Assembly (NCBI GenBank): GCA_032158295.1
Contig: CM063254.1
Location: forward strand, 18,552,147 to 18,616,146
Reading direction: 5' to 3'
From: Pycnopodia helianthoides
Lineage: Eukaryota > Echinodermata > Asteroidea > Forcipulatida > Asteriidae
Length of the DNA stretch: 64,000 nt
Part shown: positions 22,303 to 34,442 of the stretch, in pieces
How positions within the stretch are numbered: the first letter of the stretch is position 1
Layout of the letters: each line of letters starts with the position of its first letter
Notes under the pieces: model-generated
Seen by the model: the letters and a program-made list of their open reading frames with translations, nothing else
What the model was told of the DNA's origin: nothing
The model's database searches: none
Program-made: the position numbers and the translations under genes

Positions 22303-22479
22303 AATTTATCTTCAAGCAAACTTTAAACCTCGATTTTGATTGGTCGATCCATGGCAACAACAGTGTGATATCATACCATACCGCATGGTCCATATTGCAC
22401 TCTGCGCGTTGCGCTGTTCGAGCTCCGCGTATTGCGCTATTTTACACTGCCCGTTATTGTTTGCTTGAAGATAAATTCG
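22303..22479. mobile_element. Short MITE with 19-bp perfect inverted ends
   Basis: Left AATTTATCTTCAAGCAAAC and right GTTTGCTTGAAGATAAATT are exact inverted copies about 175 bp apart. The middle is GC-richer (GCGCGTTGCGCTGTTCGAG). Non-coding, family not recognised. The sequence from 22480 to 23100 holds no supported gene. Confidence 0.65.
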
Positions 22480-23101
22480 TCATCACATGCGCTTTTGTGT
22501 TAACTAATATTATCACACACGACGGGCATCTTAAAGCCCTCATCATTTAAACAACAGATATGCAGAGCTATTGGGCCTTTGCACGGTCAGCCGTTTGCAT
22601 GCAGAACTTGGAATCGGGGACAGCAGTGAAAAGAAGCATTATACAACTGTATAATAAATACAATACAAATGAAGCTCAAAGTCAAGGCTCTACCCACACA
22701 TGGCAGATTCGTGCAAGTAGTGAATGTTTGAATTATGGGACAACCCGATAACAGCACCGCATACGGGCTCACACGGTTCTGTGGCCTAGTCTGCTGCCTA
22801 CCATACCCGAGTGAACCCCTTCTCTTTACGTACTGGGTTCTTTTACATTCATTACACAACACACCGACCTACAGAGTTTTTTCTTGCAAACGTGTTCTGC
22901 ACAACAGGGGTTTTACAAATATTCAGAGTAGAACGTCGATGACCAGAAGCTTGCAGCACTTTTTGACAATAGACTGAGAGTCCCCCGACTATTTCAACAT
23001 TTATGAGACGTTTGGGTCACAAACAAATCATACACTTTAACAGGTCCCAATGTTTGAATACACAAAAGACCTACATGGTCTATAGCAGGTTTCTGAGAAT
23101 C

Positions 23102-23107
23102 TTTATT
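23102..23107 (-). terminator. Candidate polyadenylation signal of ANAPC10
   Basis: AATAAA on the minus strand about 250 bp beyond the ANAPC10 stop codon. It is the nearest canonical signal that I noticed. Use is inferred. Confidence 0.35.
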
Positions 23108-23354
23108 TTGGGTTGCTCTTTCTGGTGGTCAGGAAAATGTACACGGGGGACCAAACGTTATCGGCCCTCTACTGTTCACTTTCTCAAGCAGTTCCGTAGT
23201 GGTATAGTTCCACTGAAATTCCTTGTGTTAGGGTAGTAATGTTTCTATTGATCAAGCACGTAAGTACGAGTGTAGGTACAAGACTGAGTATCAGGAACCG
23301 ATTCCGGAAAGTCTTTGGATCCAGTTTCTAACTTGAACCATTGTTTTTTATCAA

Positions 23355-24119
23355 TCATCGTATAATGCTGTACATGCTACACTCAACCGTAGAAAAATTT
23401 GGCATGTGGTGGAAAACGTTCTCCTGCGTCGGTGCGTACACCTTGATCTGCCTCATGTGCGTATCCCGACCGTTCTGATGGTTCGACAACGCTGCAATCT
23501 GTATCATAAAAGTCCTGACTGGCTTGCCCTCGGCGTCTGTGAGGGGTATCCTAATCCAGCCAGTGGGCTGCCCCAGCTCGAGGAGCTCGATCTCCTGAAG
23601 GTCGTGGAAGTTGTTCCCGATGCGGATGGAGATTTTATTCGGTGTGTAGCTCTCGTCAGATTTGTAGTCCGCATAGATGGCGATGCTGTGAACTGTCGTC
23701 TTACGTCGGAACTGGATGTTGACGAGATGAGGCTGGGTGCCGTCAGACTGCCAGTAAGTTTCTGAGTTAAAAATGACAAGAAATGTCAAAAAAAGCTGGC
23801 AACCATCTTGAAAAATAGCCCGGCTGGTTGTCTTTAAAAATGTGTCGAGCAGCCATTTAAAAAAATAGAAAAAAAAGGCCTGCCTCCTTCATTTTTTTAA
23901 AAAGGCAGGACGCTAAACATGTTTTAAAAATTATTTTGCCTTACCAACAGAGTTGTCCCTGAGTTGGTTGACCCCAAATCCAGGTTTACAAGAAGACAAC
24001 GACCACACGGCCTGGTCGCCAATCTCCCGCAGTTTGGTCTTGCTGTCCTCTTGCTCGTCTTGTTTATTTGTACCGGTTGCCGAGCTGGACGCACTCGCCG
24101 CACCTGGAGGAGTAGTCAT
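23355..24119 (-). CDS. ANAPC10: Anaphase-promoting complex subunit 10 (DOC domain)
   Basis: Two coding exons: 24119-23945 (acceptor TTTGTTTCAG just before ATG, donor GTAAG) and 23761-23355 (acceptor AACTCAG). The joined frame is about 193 residues, against about 185 in vertebrates. After a short Ser/Ala/Thr-rich N-terminus come REIGDQAVWSLSSCKPGFG, then ETYWQSDGTQPHLVNIQFRR, YADYKSDESYTP, NHQNGRDTHMRQIK and a C-terminal Ile-Arg tail. This is the galactose-binding-like DOC/APC10 fold, and the Ile-Arg end docks to a TPR subunit of the APC/C. The product helps the APC/C recognise D-box substrates and ubiquitinate them processively in mitosis. No frame breaks. The start is fixed by homology and by the acceptor one base upstream. 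Confidence 0.97.
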
Positions 24120-24357
24120 TCTGAAACAAACGAACAATGCAATACTGTCGTCAGCATCATTAGGGTGGACGGAAGGCTTTAATCGATACTTTTAAGAAAT
24201 TATTTTGAACTATTGAGCTACTGTAATGGTGTTGGGAAAAATTGCTATTTCGGACCTCTGCCTTTTAGACTTTTTTTTTCTTTCTTTAAAAAAGTTTTTG
24301 TTGACCTTTTTTAACAAACAAATAAGATAAGAATATTGACGGAGAAATAGTGAAGCT

Positions 24358-24412
24358 AGTGCGATAATTGTAACCCTCCTCCCGACCAGAGGGTTACGAT
24401 TATCGCAACTAG
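24358..24412. repeat. Hairpin-forming inverted repeat in ANAPC10 intron
   Basis: Arms GCGATAATTGTAACCCTC and GAGGGTTACGATTATCGC pair with one mismatch across a ~12-base loop. It lies in the first (5' UTR) intron of ANAPC10. No promoter or terminator role is evident; it is probably a relic of a small palindromic element. Confidence 0.6.
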
Positions 24413-24928
24413 GATACAGCAAGTTTTTCACCGAAGGTTTTGTTTATAAAGTTGTCATGATTTGAATCTGAATCTGAATCTTACAGCAAATCACACCAAC
24501 TTTTTTTTAAAGGAGACAATAAAGACATTTCAGTTTTCGATGTGGGAGGACAACCCCAAAGTCTAAAGAGGAGGAAAATCCATGCAGTCAGGTGGAGACT
24601 GAAAACCCAATCCACATGCAAGGCTCCAGTATCGGGTAATCAAACCGGGGTCCACAGAGGTTGAAAGGCAGGGAAGAAAACCACTCAGCCGACCCGACTA
24701 CCATGCCATGATCATAAACGTTGCGACAATTTGTGAATGATGATGTTTGTTTAGCCCACCTTGTTGGGCTGTAATGGCTCTCTTTTAACAACGGTCATGA
24801 TAATGATATAACCTCTGTTTTTAAGGTGGGCTAATGTTTGTTGTAATCAAATCAAAAAATAACTAAACATTTGACAAGTTGGGTGAATAACATTAAATAT
24901 TTTGTAATATTTCTCCAAAATACTTTAC

Positions 24929-25020
24929 CTTAACAACCAGTCCAGGCAGTAGTCGTATCACGGAAGAAGAAACTTCAACAACTAAGTTCTTGACAGTACT
25001 CAGCAGAGGCCTAGTTCCGT
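24929..25020 (-). other. ANAPC10: Possible non-coding first exon of ANAPC10
   Basis: The coding exon starts one base before ATG at a good acceptor, so a 5' leader exon must exist. The best donor upstream is GTAAAG at 24928-24923, which would end a leader exon at 24929. Its 5' end is uncertain; 25020 is a guess. Transcript data are needed to confirm it. Confidence 0.4.
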
Positions 25021-25342
25021 GGTATATTTTTGAAATACAACACTAATATACACAATGCACAGGAATACGTGTATATTGTATACGCGGCGTCTGGGTATCA
25101 AGCGCAGTCTCTGGATTTGCTCAATGTTGAGATTTTGGCACATGTTGTCAACGCCGGTGGCGTGCTTCCCGGCACTACAAGCTCGATCACTTACTATTAA
25201 GTTTCTCAGATTTAGCAGTAAATCGTAAAAGTACTCTCAGCCTCAGAAATAAAATTGCAATAATTATCTGACGACTAAAGTTCTTCGACCTCAACAACAC
25301 AACAATATGACCTCAACAATACAAGAGCAAAAAATACAATAC

Positions 25343-27316
25343 AATTATTTAGATCTAACCATGTTATATCTAAATAATGATTATATATAAATAATGGTTA
25401 TATCTAAATAATGATTATATCTAAATAATGGTTATATCTAAATAATGATTATATATAAATAATGGTTATATCTAAATAATGGTTGAATCTAAATAATGAT
25501 TACATATAAATAATGGTTATATATAAATAATGATTATATATAAATAATGATTATTTATAAATAATGGTTATTTATAAATAATGGGTATATCTAAATAATG
25601 ATTATATATAAATAATGGTTGTATCTAAATAATGATTATATCTAAATAATGGTTATATCTAAATAATGGTTGTATCTAAATAATGATTATATATAAATAA
25701 TGGTTATTTATAAATAATGGTTATATCTAAATAATGGTTATATCTAAATAATGATTATATAATGGTTATACCTAAATAATGGTTATACCTAAATAATGAT
25801 TATATATAAATAATGGTTATATCTAAATAATGATTATATATAAATAATGATTATATATAAATAATGATTATATATAAATAATGGTTATATCTAAATAATG
25901 ATTATATATAAATAATGATTATATATAAATAATGGTTACATATAAATAATGATTATATATAAATAATGATTATATATAAATAATGGTTATATATAAATAA
26001 TGATTATAAATAAATAATGATTATTAATAAATAATGGTTATTTATAAATAATGGTTATATCTAAATAATGATTATATATAAATAATGATTATATATAAAT
26101 AATGGTTACATATAAATAATGATTATATATAAATAATGATTATATATAAATAATGGTTATATATAAATAATGATTATATAATAAGATATATATATTATAT
26201 ATAAATAATGGTTATATATAAATAATGATTATATATAAATAATGGTTATTTATAAATAATGGTTATATTATAATAATGGTTATATCTAAATAATGATTAT
26301 ATAATGTATACTAAATAATGGTTATATCTAAATAATGATTATAATAAAAATGGTTATTTATAAATAATGATTATATATAAATAATGATTATATATAAATA
26401 ATGATTATTATAAATAATGGTTATATCTAAATAATGATTATATATAAATAATGGTTATATTAATAATGGTTATTAAATAATGATTATATTAAATAATGGT
26501 TATATTAAATAATGATTATATATAAATAATGGTTATATCTAAATAATGGTTATATCTAAATAATGATTATATATAAATAATGGATTATATATAAATATTG
26601 TTATATATAAATAATGGTTATATCTAAATAATGATTCATATATAAATAATGGTTATATCTAAATAATGGTTATATCTAAATAATGATTATATAATGGTTA
26701 TATACCTAAATAATGGTTATATCTAAATAATGATTATATATAAATAATGGTTTATCAAAATAATTGTTATATATAAATAATGGTTATATTAAATAATGAT
26801 TCATATATAAATAATGGTTATATATAAATAATGGTTATATCTAAATAATGATTATATATAAATAATGATTATTATAAATAATGGTTATATATAAATAATG
26901 GTTATATCTAAATAATGATTATATTATATAAATAATGGTTATTTTAAATAATGGTTATATCTAAATAATGGTTATATCTAAATAATGATTATTATAATGG
27001 TTATACTATAATAATGGTTATATCTAAATAATGATTTTTATATAAATAATGGTTATATGTAAAAAATTTGATTATATATAAATAATGGTTTAACTAAATA
27101 ATGATTATATATAAATAATGATTATATATAAATAATGGTTATATCTAAATAATGGTTTATCTAAATAATGATTATATATAAATAATGGTTATATATAAAT
27201 AATTGTTATATATAAATAATGGTTATATCTAAATAATGATCATATATAAAAATGGTTTTATCTAAATAATGGGTATATCTAAATAATGATTATATAGCCT
27301 ATAAATAATGGTTATG
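25343..27316. repeat. AT-rich 17-bp minisatellite
   Basis: Roughly 115 tandem copies of a 17-bp unit with two common forms, CTAAATAATGGTTATAT and ATAAATAATGATTATAT. The array opens with an inverted unit (25343-25362, ATTATTTAGATCTAACCAT) head-to-head with the first direct unit at 25361. Units are regular up to about 26170; beyond that many have one- to three-base losses or gains. No coding. It lies about 300 bp upstream of the presumed ANAPC10 leader. Confidence 0.95.
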
Positions 27317-28500
27317 CTCCATTAATGAGGAAAACAAATTAGAATTCAGTTACTGAATGTTTTTATTTCATATTTCCTTTTTGATTAGGATAATCCTTTT
27401 TTCCTGCCCCACCTCATTTTAGTGGGCTCTATGTGTTATTTTTATGTGAATTTCTTTTGTACAAACTAACTGTATTTAATCAATGTTATCATTCAAATAC
27501 CTTATTATAGATTTATTCTTTTGGGTGTATTTGTAATGTATTGGAGTGTAAAATAAATGGAGTAAATACGTTTTTAATTTGTTTTCCCCGGTCCTTTAAA
27601 AAAAAATGTCCGCTTGTTTTGGACCCCAGAAGTGGTAGCGATGTGTCACGTGATGGTGTCAAGTGCATTGTTGAAATTCGAAATGATAGTGATTTGTCAC
27701 GTGATGGTCAAATGCTTTGGGGAAATCCAAAAATGGCCGCCATATCCGGTGGGCATCTTGGATTCTTTTGTTTTCTGCCCGATTGTTAGTTTAGGGGTTA
27801 AAACTGTAGTGTGTTCATTATCATTCCATCAATGGAGTGTTTTTTTACATGCTATTATTTCCGCAAAAATGCGCAAAAAAAGTTCAAAAAATGCCCTTTT
27901 ATTATAATTTTGTGATTACTTTTTGCGTCATCATGTATAACTAGGTGGAATGAACATTAAATGTTCGTTGCAAGGTTTATAAAAATCGCTTAAGAACTGT
28001 GGGAAATAACCACCGCCCTCCCCACCGTACCCCGGGCCTAAGCCCGCCAGAATAAGGCATGACAGGGCTAAGATTGGAATTTCCTCAATTCATGCAACCT
28101 CTTAGCAGATCTCATTGTTATGCAAATGTTTTTGCGCACGTTTCAAAATTCTATACCAACAGGTGTATTGAATACAACATACGGTGTGGTGTGGCATTTT
28201 CACCCGAGTGCTGGACAGTCGCCAACTAAACTGCAGCAATGCCGTACTTCTCATCTTTGGGATGTGAACGTCGTGCTTTCTTTATGAACTTTACGTGTAC
28301 ATTTTTACCGTAATTAACAGATAACTAACAGCTGACACATTCAGTAAGAGTTTGGCAACAACTGTTGAAGCATTGGCAACATGAGAAGTTGATAATCGTC
28401 TATAATGACAAACGGCTCGGTCATTAAGGACACTTTCGAGAAAGAGTGACCCCTGCGCAATTCACCTGCTAGAAAAAAGGAAGTATTTTAGTTACGAACT
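27317..28500. other. Intergenic stretch, no gene seen
   Basis: Holds a small repeat with GTCACGTGATGGT twice (27645 and 27696) and an imperfect inverted pair AATCCAAAAATGG / CATCTTGGATT at 27724-27764. No supported exon. Confidence 0.4.
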
Positions 28501-29035
28501 GTTTGAGCCCTCTGGTACATCACTGAGTTCCACGGGAGTTATAGCTCTAGTTGAGACGGCAGTCTTCTTGAAGTGAACTTTGTTGGACAGGACTAATGAT
28601 AACTTCAGTGTTAGAGCACGCGAGTGGCTGGATAGGGCTCCGGTGTTTTGACTACCAAAGCCAGGTTGACAACATGTCGAACACTTTCATGTTGTTTCAA
28701 CGACATCTTGCTCAGCTCAGATGGAGAACTGTACCTTGAATTTACCTTCAAACACCTGTGGCATTGATGACAGGTGTTGGAGATTTTTCCATGGAGCTGA
28801 TTATGGGCGGACAAACATGACAAAGACCCTCGATATGACTGGTGTTTCGACCCGGGACGGAGAGGACAAATCCCCGGCGCAACGTGAGGCGGACCCAGAC
28901 CGCAGAAAGCGGTCAAGATTCAAGAGACAAGACTCAAGAGTCATTGATGGGACTGTTTCATGAGTTGCAGAAAGAGGGAACATCTTTGTGCTGACGACAA
29001 TTAAGAGACTGTGACCAGATGGGAGTTGAAGATCT

Positions 29036-32000
29036 ATGGATATGTGGTACTGGTGTGTGTTTTTGCTATGGATCTTGACGTACATTGGAGTCGCCAACGG
29101 ATCAAGGTAATTGGAAAACTTTGTCGTATATCTGACCTCCACTTTCTCCACGATTCAACTCTTTGATAAATGTGGGACTTGATAGTAACAATGCAGTTCG
29201 TCATTGTTGCCATGGCCAATGCATTACCACAAAGCAGATTACTGTCATTGTTTTTATTTTGTCTTCTCAAAATATGACCAAGGTGCAAAAATAGGGAAGT
29301 GAAGAATGATGCCCTATGCTATTAGTGTTCTTATCATAGGATAGGGTTGTCCCTACTGTATAAATGCATCCCCTGGAGTTTACATATCTTTTTTTCTTAA
29401 GCAACTTGCATTGGATACAATCTAGTAAGGTTTGCGGAGACACCGTGTACTATTTTTCATACTTTTTTTTAATGTAATTTTTTACTTCTATAGGCCTACA
29501 TGAAAAATAACTTTTGCGTCATTTCACTAGATGAATAAACAAATTGAACTGAATGTACAAAGAACGCTCTCTTATGAACTGTGATGGTTCTGAAAAGAAC
29601 CAGAGATTCATTATATTAGAAGTTAGCCATTGCCCTTTCTCAAATAAAAATATGAAAGATCTAAGAAAAGCAGAATAGAAAAGTTAGAATATTAATAGAG
29701 CATAATAGTGGAGGTCAGATAACGCAAGTTGACCTATAAGATAAAGACAAAAGTGTGAAGACTGCGAATGGTAAGAGAAGATCTAACCCGTTCTCTTACA
29801 GAATCCCTCCCTTTTCTACAACCCCCCCCCCCCCAATTGATGTTTGGCATTCTTGTTGATGTTGTCCTTGCTTGTAGCTTTCAAGGTGACCTCACAATAT
29901 GTCTTGGCATTTCTTGGTTTGCATATTGGTCGAAGCCAATGATGCTTTTTAATATTAGGAGACTATAGTCTTACTGGAAAGTTCTGTTTGTGTTGATACT
30001 TCAAGTCATCAGTTGTCATGTTTATTTATAATTGTCATGATTTTATATTTCAAGTTGCGTAATGTTTATAAAGGAAGAGACAGTACAAATCCAAGTAAAA
30101 CTTTGATCATAATAACTTTTAATAATTCTTCTAAACAATTGAGTAATTCTTTGACGAAATAAAACAAAGGGGACAATTTTTGTTTACACTTTTCCCTCTT
30201 CCCTGCTGTGCTTTGTACTATGAAACACCACCATGCAGTCAAACATTGCAGTCCAATCGCCATTCATTTGATGATTAATGTTTGATTTAGGAGTACTAAA
30301 TAGATAATTTAGACCAGCTAAATTAATATTTACATATTCCTAATATCAGCATTACATCGATTCTGAATGTAGACATTTTCAACTGAGCACAAATAACAAG
30401 TGAAAAAGTACTTTTTGAAAAGTAAAAATTAATATGACAATATATAAACAGCACAGCTGTAATCAAACACTAATATTTTTACTGAACATAACTACCCTTG
30501 GGAAGTACACAACCTGTAATTAAACATTCATTTGATGATCAATGTTTGATTTAGGAGTATTAAAATAGATGATTTAGAGAAGCTAAATTTATATTTACAT
30601 ATTCCTAGTATCAGCATTAAATCAATTGTAATATGGTTAATTTTTCAAACTGCGCAAAACAACTCTCCAAAAGTAATCTATCACAACCTGTAATTAAGTT
30701 TTCGTGTCCAATCTGCGTACATTTGACGATCAATGTCTGATTTAGGAGTATTAAATAAATAATTTAGACATGTTAAATTAATATTTACATATTCCTAATA
30801 TCACCATTAAATCAATTGTGAATGCACACATTTAACTGGGCATATTGACCTTAAGTCCTATAAATTTAAATATCATAAAAAGTCAGTGCATATCAAAATC
30901 TTGCCACTTTAGATCAGAGGTCAAAATTATATAAACAAAACAAAAAGAAGGAAATAAATAAATGAAGAAAAAAACTTGTAGCAAACACAAGTTTGTTATA
31001 GCAGTAGGTCAAAAATGCAGCTTGTCTGATAGTAGCGCACATTGCAAATAATTTATCAAACCACAATTCCAGCGAGTGCAGCAAAAAGACAACGAAAAGG
31101 AAGAGAAAGAACAAAGAAACAACTGAAGACAAACAGCAAGAACGAGGTGAAAAAGAATGGAAAGAAAAGGTATTTGTCTTCTCCTTGATGAAGCAGAGAG
31201 GTCACTCATGAGGAGAATGGTGCAAGCAGTGCCTATGCAGGTTTGTATGAATGGTAAGACAGTATAAGGCCTAAAGTATAACTAGTGTTGGCCTAGATAT
31301 TAGACTTATTCTCAAATCATCTAGACGTTGACGTATCTACCTTTGATGTCCCTGTTGCGTGGCCAGTGAGGTCAAGTGCTTGCAGTACCAGTCAAGTTTC
31401 AGGTAAAGTATCTGGTAAGTCTGAACCAAAAATAACCTCTTCCTCCACAGGTTCTAACCTTTCCTCCACAGCCTCTAATTTTTTCTTCACAGCCTTTAAC
31501 CTTTTCTCCATAGCCTTTAACGCTTTCTCCACAGCTTTTAACCTTTATTCCGCAGCTTTTCAAATTTTTCTTCCACAGCTTTTAACCATGTCACCATCAG
31601 TAAACACAGCTAGTCGACGATGTTAATGATCTCCATTTGATGTCCCTGATATGTGACCAGAGGGCAGTGAGGTCAGGTGCTTTCAGTAAAGAGTGAGTGT
31701 CAGGTAAAGTATCTGGGTAAGTCTGAATGAAAAAGTAACTCTTTCTCCACAGCCCTAACCTTTACTTCCACAGCTCTAACGTTTACTTTTACAGCTTCTA
31801 ACATTTCCATCAACAGGCTATAAACGTTCTGTTTTGTTTTTCACAGTTTGCCTGTTCTTCTTCAAGTAGATGATGTTGGAAGTGGTTGTGCATTTGTGGC
31901 AGCTCGGGATACCATAAATGAAAGTTTGGTAAGGTTATGGTAAAGTAAAGTTAAACCCTGTCACTTTCAAATTGATTTGAACCCATAACCTTTGTGCATA

Positions 32001-33272
32001 ATTTCTTTTCAAAAGTAGGCACATTTCATGTTCCTTTTAAGTTGGTGAACTTGCTTGTGCAGCTGATGGGTTGAAATGTGTACATGCAGGGACTGGAGTC
32101 CAACTAATTTTGATACTGTATCAGGTTATGCAACTAATAAAGAAAATTCTAAATGAGTCACTTTGAAGGACCATGATCAATTCTGAAATTCCAGTTTATC
32201 TTTAAAATAAGAGCTTTACAATAGTTTTAAATCATCTCTCAAAGAAATCTCTAAGTTATTTAGTTGTAGCCAGCAGTCATCAAAAGTATTTAAGTAATGT
32301 TTGAGGTTCCACCTACAGCAGCAGGCATAAACAATTACCGACTGACTGGCCAGTCGACAGACCGACTGGCTGGTGTCACAGTTGACTGTCTCTCCACTGA
32401 TTCAAGCCCCTGTTTGGCGAATTGCACCACTTTTGACTCCCATTTCCTAATGTCCATGTCAATTCACCATATGGGGGACACTCACACGGAAGGAGAAATC
32501 CCCTATGACACCGGTCCCAGACCAACAAACCGTCCGACCAACCGACCAACCGACTACCCAGCCAACAAACATGCATCTCCGGAGTTAATTTTACTTTAAA
32601 TAATGGTCCAAGGTCAATTCAGTTTTGTGATCCACTGATTTGCCAACAGATAGAGTTCTTATGAAAATGGGAAAAACTTACAACTAGTCTCTAACCTCAC
32701 GTTAAAATGCCACTGTGTTGGATACCCTTACATTACATTTCAAATATATGGTTTTACAGAGAATTTTAAGTTCATTCCTGAATTCCGATGTTATTCAAAC
32801 AAAACTGGATTGAATTTGAGCTTTTGACTGGTGTAGAAATTCTTCTTTGGAATGAACATACCAATTTGTTTCGCTGTCCATTGACGTAATTTTTTCAAAT
32901 ATTGCTCCAAAAGAGTATATTATAAAATGGCATTTTACACCATTTTAGCGCGAGTAGAGACTTGTAACCGTTTAATTGTCTCCGCTTTCATGAGGACTCT
33001 ATCAATTAGAAAATTAGTTCAACACAAAACTCAATTTGACCTTGGAGCCCCTCTTTAAGAGTGTTTTGTACACTCATATCCTAAAACAAATTGACTCCTC
33101 TTGAAATTTATCCCAAAGACTTTTAAAAAAAACTTTGTCCGTGGTTACTTTTTCTTATTCTCCTCACTGCAGCAGTCTCTTGTGCAAAGGTGATGACAAC
33201 CAGGGCTGCAACCAACCAAGTGCATCCGTGGAGGGTACAGGTGCAGAAAATCAACAACAGAACATGTGGTAG
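29036..33272 (+). CDS. Candidate small secreted protein, three putative exons
   Basis: Exon 29036-29106 starts with ATG and reads MDMWYWCVFLLWILTYIG followed by VANGS, a classic signal peptide, up to donor GTAATT. Exon 31847-31928 (acceptor TTTTTCACAG, donor GTAAGG) continues in the matching phase with LPVLLQVDDVGSGCAFVAAR and DTINESL. A third open stretch with a strong acceptor (CTCACTGCAG) at 33173-33272 encodes LCKGDDNQGCNQPSASVEG and ends NMW-stop. Its phase does not follow directly from exon 2, so another exon, another donor or an indel is needed. An AATAAA lies near 33505. No family is recognised. The whole model would be under 100 residues. The signal-peptide exon is the strongest part. 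Confidence 0.3.
30260..30815. repeat. Three dispersed copies of a ~100-bp AT-rich block
   Basis: The phrase TTCATTTGATGATNAATGTTTGATTTAGGAGTA with TTAATATTTACATATTCCTA recurs at 30260-30360, 30525-30625 and 30718-30815. Non-coding, in what would be an intron of the candidate secreted-protein gene. Confidence 0.6.
31437..31590 (+). repeat. ~24-bp minisatellite of splice-acceptor-like units
   Basis: About six units of the form CTTTTCTCCACAGCCTTTAAC in a row, with more at 31740-31830. Each unit is a pyrimidine tract followed by CACAG. The open frame through it (SNLSSTASNF and similar) is low-complexity and not convincing as protein. Confidence 0.7.
32609..33060. mobile_element. Repeat E, near-complete copy
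   Basis: Ends AAGGTCAATTCAGTTTTG and AAAACTCAATTTGACCTTGG are inverted. It has an uninterrupted GAGTTCTTATGAAAATGGG stretch where the copy at 18762 carries the MITE A insertion, so it serves as an empty-site reference. Confidence 0.55.
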
Positions 33273-33601
33273 GTGTGAACTTTTGTCCAATCAATCACTT
33301 TTGACGATTTGAAAGAAAACATTCACATATTGGTGGTCAAGTTTCGGGAGGAAACAAACCGCAGCTATTCTCAGACGACCCAATAAGATAAACAAAACAT
33401 TTTATTTTTATAACTTTTGACACAGCTCAAACTGTTTTTATTACCAAAAAGACATTGGTCACTGATTACCAGTTTAACAAAATCCGATGGTACCTGAAAG
33501 AGAACAAATAAAGGGCAGCTTGGCCCCAAAATAATTTACCAGGCCAAGATTCCTTTAACTCGGCACCCACAACATCTGACTGAATAAAACTGGTAAACAT
33601 A

Positions 33602-33868
33602 CTGGCAATCAATGTCAAAAAAAGGCATTGTTGGTTTTTCATGGAAAATGAAGTTGAACGAATTTAAAGTAAAATGCCCTTTTGGTTTTGATGGATTTAG
33701 ACGGTAGTTCAACTCTGAAAGATGCTTTTTGCAATACTGGCAATCAATGTCGAAAAAGGCATTGTTGGTTTTTCATGGAAAATTAAGTTGAATGAATTTA
33801 AAGTAAAATGCCCTTTGGGTTTTGATGGATTCAGACGGTAGTTCAACTCTGAAAGATGCTTTTTGCAC
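33602..33868. repeat. Two-copy tandem duplication, ~133-bp unit
   Basis: The stretch from ACTGGCAATCAATGTC to GAAAGATGCTTTTTGCA occurs twice in tandem (33602-33733 and 33735-33868) with few changes. Non-coding. Confidence 0.75.
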
Positions 33869-33929
33869 AGAGAAAGGGGAAAATCTGATGAGCTAATCCA
33901 ATCGGAATCAAGATGAATCAGGCTATCAC

Positions 33930-34170
33930 CAATTAAGAACTCACTTCAGGGCAGAGAAGTTAATAATGAGAAGTCCCCTCGATCCATTAAGCGAAAGTAG
34001 CAGTCCCAGCCGATTTCCTATCTAGCCAGGTAGTACTTAATAAGCAGAAGAAGAAAAAATAGTCTCTAAAATCTACTCTGCGGTAGAATACATGTTTATA
34101 GCCAACCAAGTTCTCAAGAAAAAATCTAGACAGCAAAGTGTTACTGTAAAGTGAATATTTATTGATGCCT
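33930..34170 (-). repeat. Dispersed repeat D, copy beyond SMYD5 3' end
   Basis: Shares GAACTCACT, CCGATTTCCTA..CAGGTAGTA, ATCTACTC..GGTAGAATA and GTGTTACTGTAAA with the receptor 5' flanks. It contains AATAAA on the minus strand at 34158-34163, a candidate polyadenylation signal for SMYD5. Confidence 0.55.
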
Positions 34171-34442
34171 CACAATGCAATGCCTCAAAACCCATATGAA
34201 GTCACCCAAAATGTATGGTCGATCAGTGTTGCAGAAATTGACCAAGGTTGAGAACCTCATTTCTTCAAACAGTGGCCCCAAAGTCTGTTACAATTAAGCA
34301 CAGCTGGTGACTTCTCAAGTTCACCACCCTCGTAGAAGCACTTTGGGCTGTGGCTCTACTCTCAACATAAGCATGTCTGTGCCTCACATAGTGAGGGATG
34401 GGTTGGTTGTCGCGAGGTACATGCTCATAGTGAGAAGTTTAG

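Noticed and set aside
23406..23765. Plus-strand open frame of ~119 codons
   Set aside because: Shadow of the ANAPC10 exon on the other strand.
25343..27316. CRISPR-like or centromere-like reading of the 17-bp array
   Set aside because: No spacers; a plain tandem repeat in animal DNA, and too short a unit and array to argue for centromere function.
28721..28963. 80-codon plus-strand open frame, locally GC-rich
   Set aside because: No domain, signal or splice support; may be a leader-region open frame of the candidate secreted-protein gene, but it is not supported as a product.
31167..31240. Possible extra exon with a DEAERSL-type reading before GTTTGT
   Set aside because: No good acceptor upstream and a weak donor; cannot be joined in phase with confidence.
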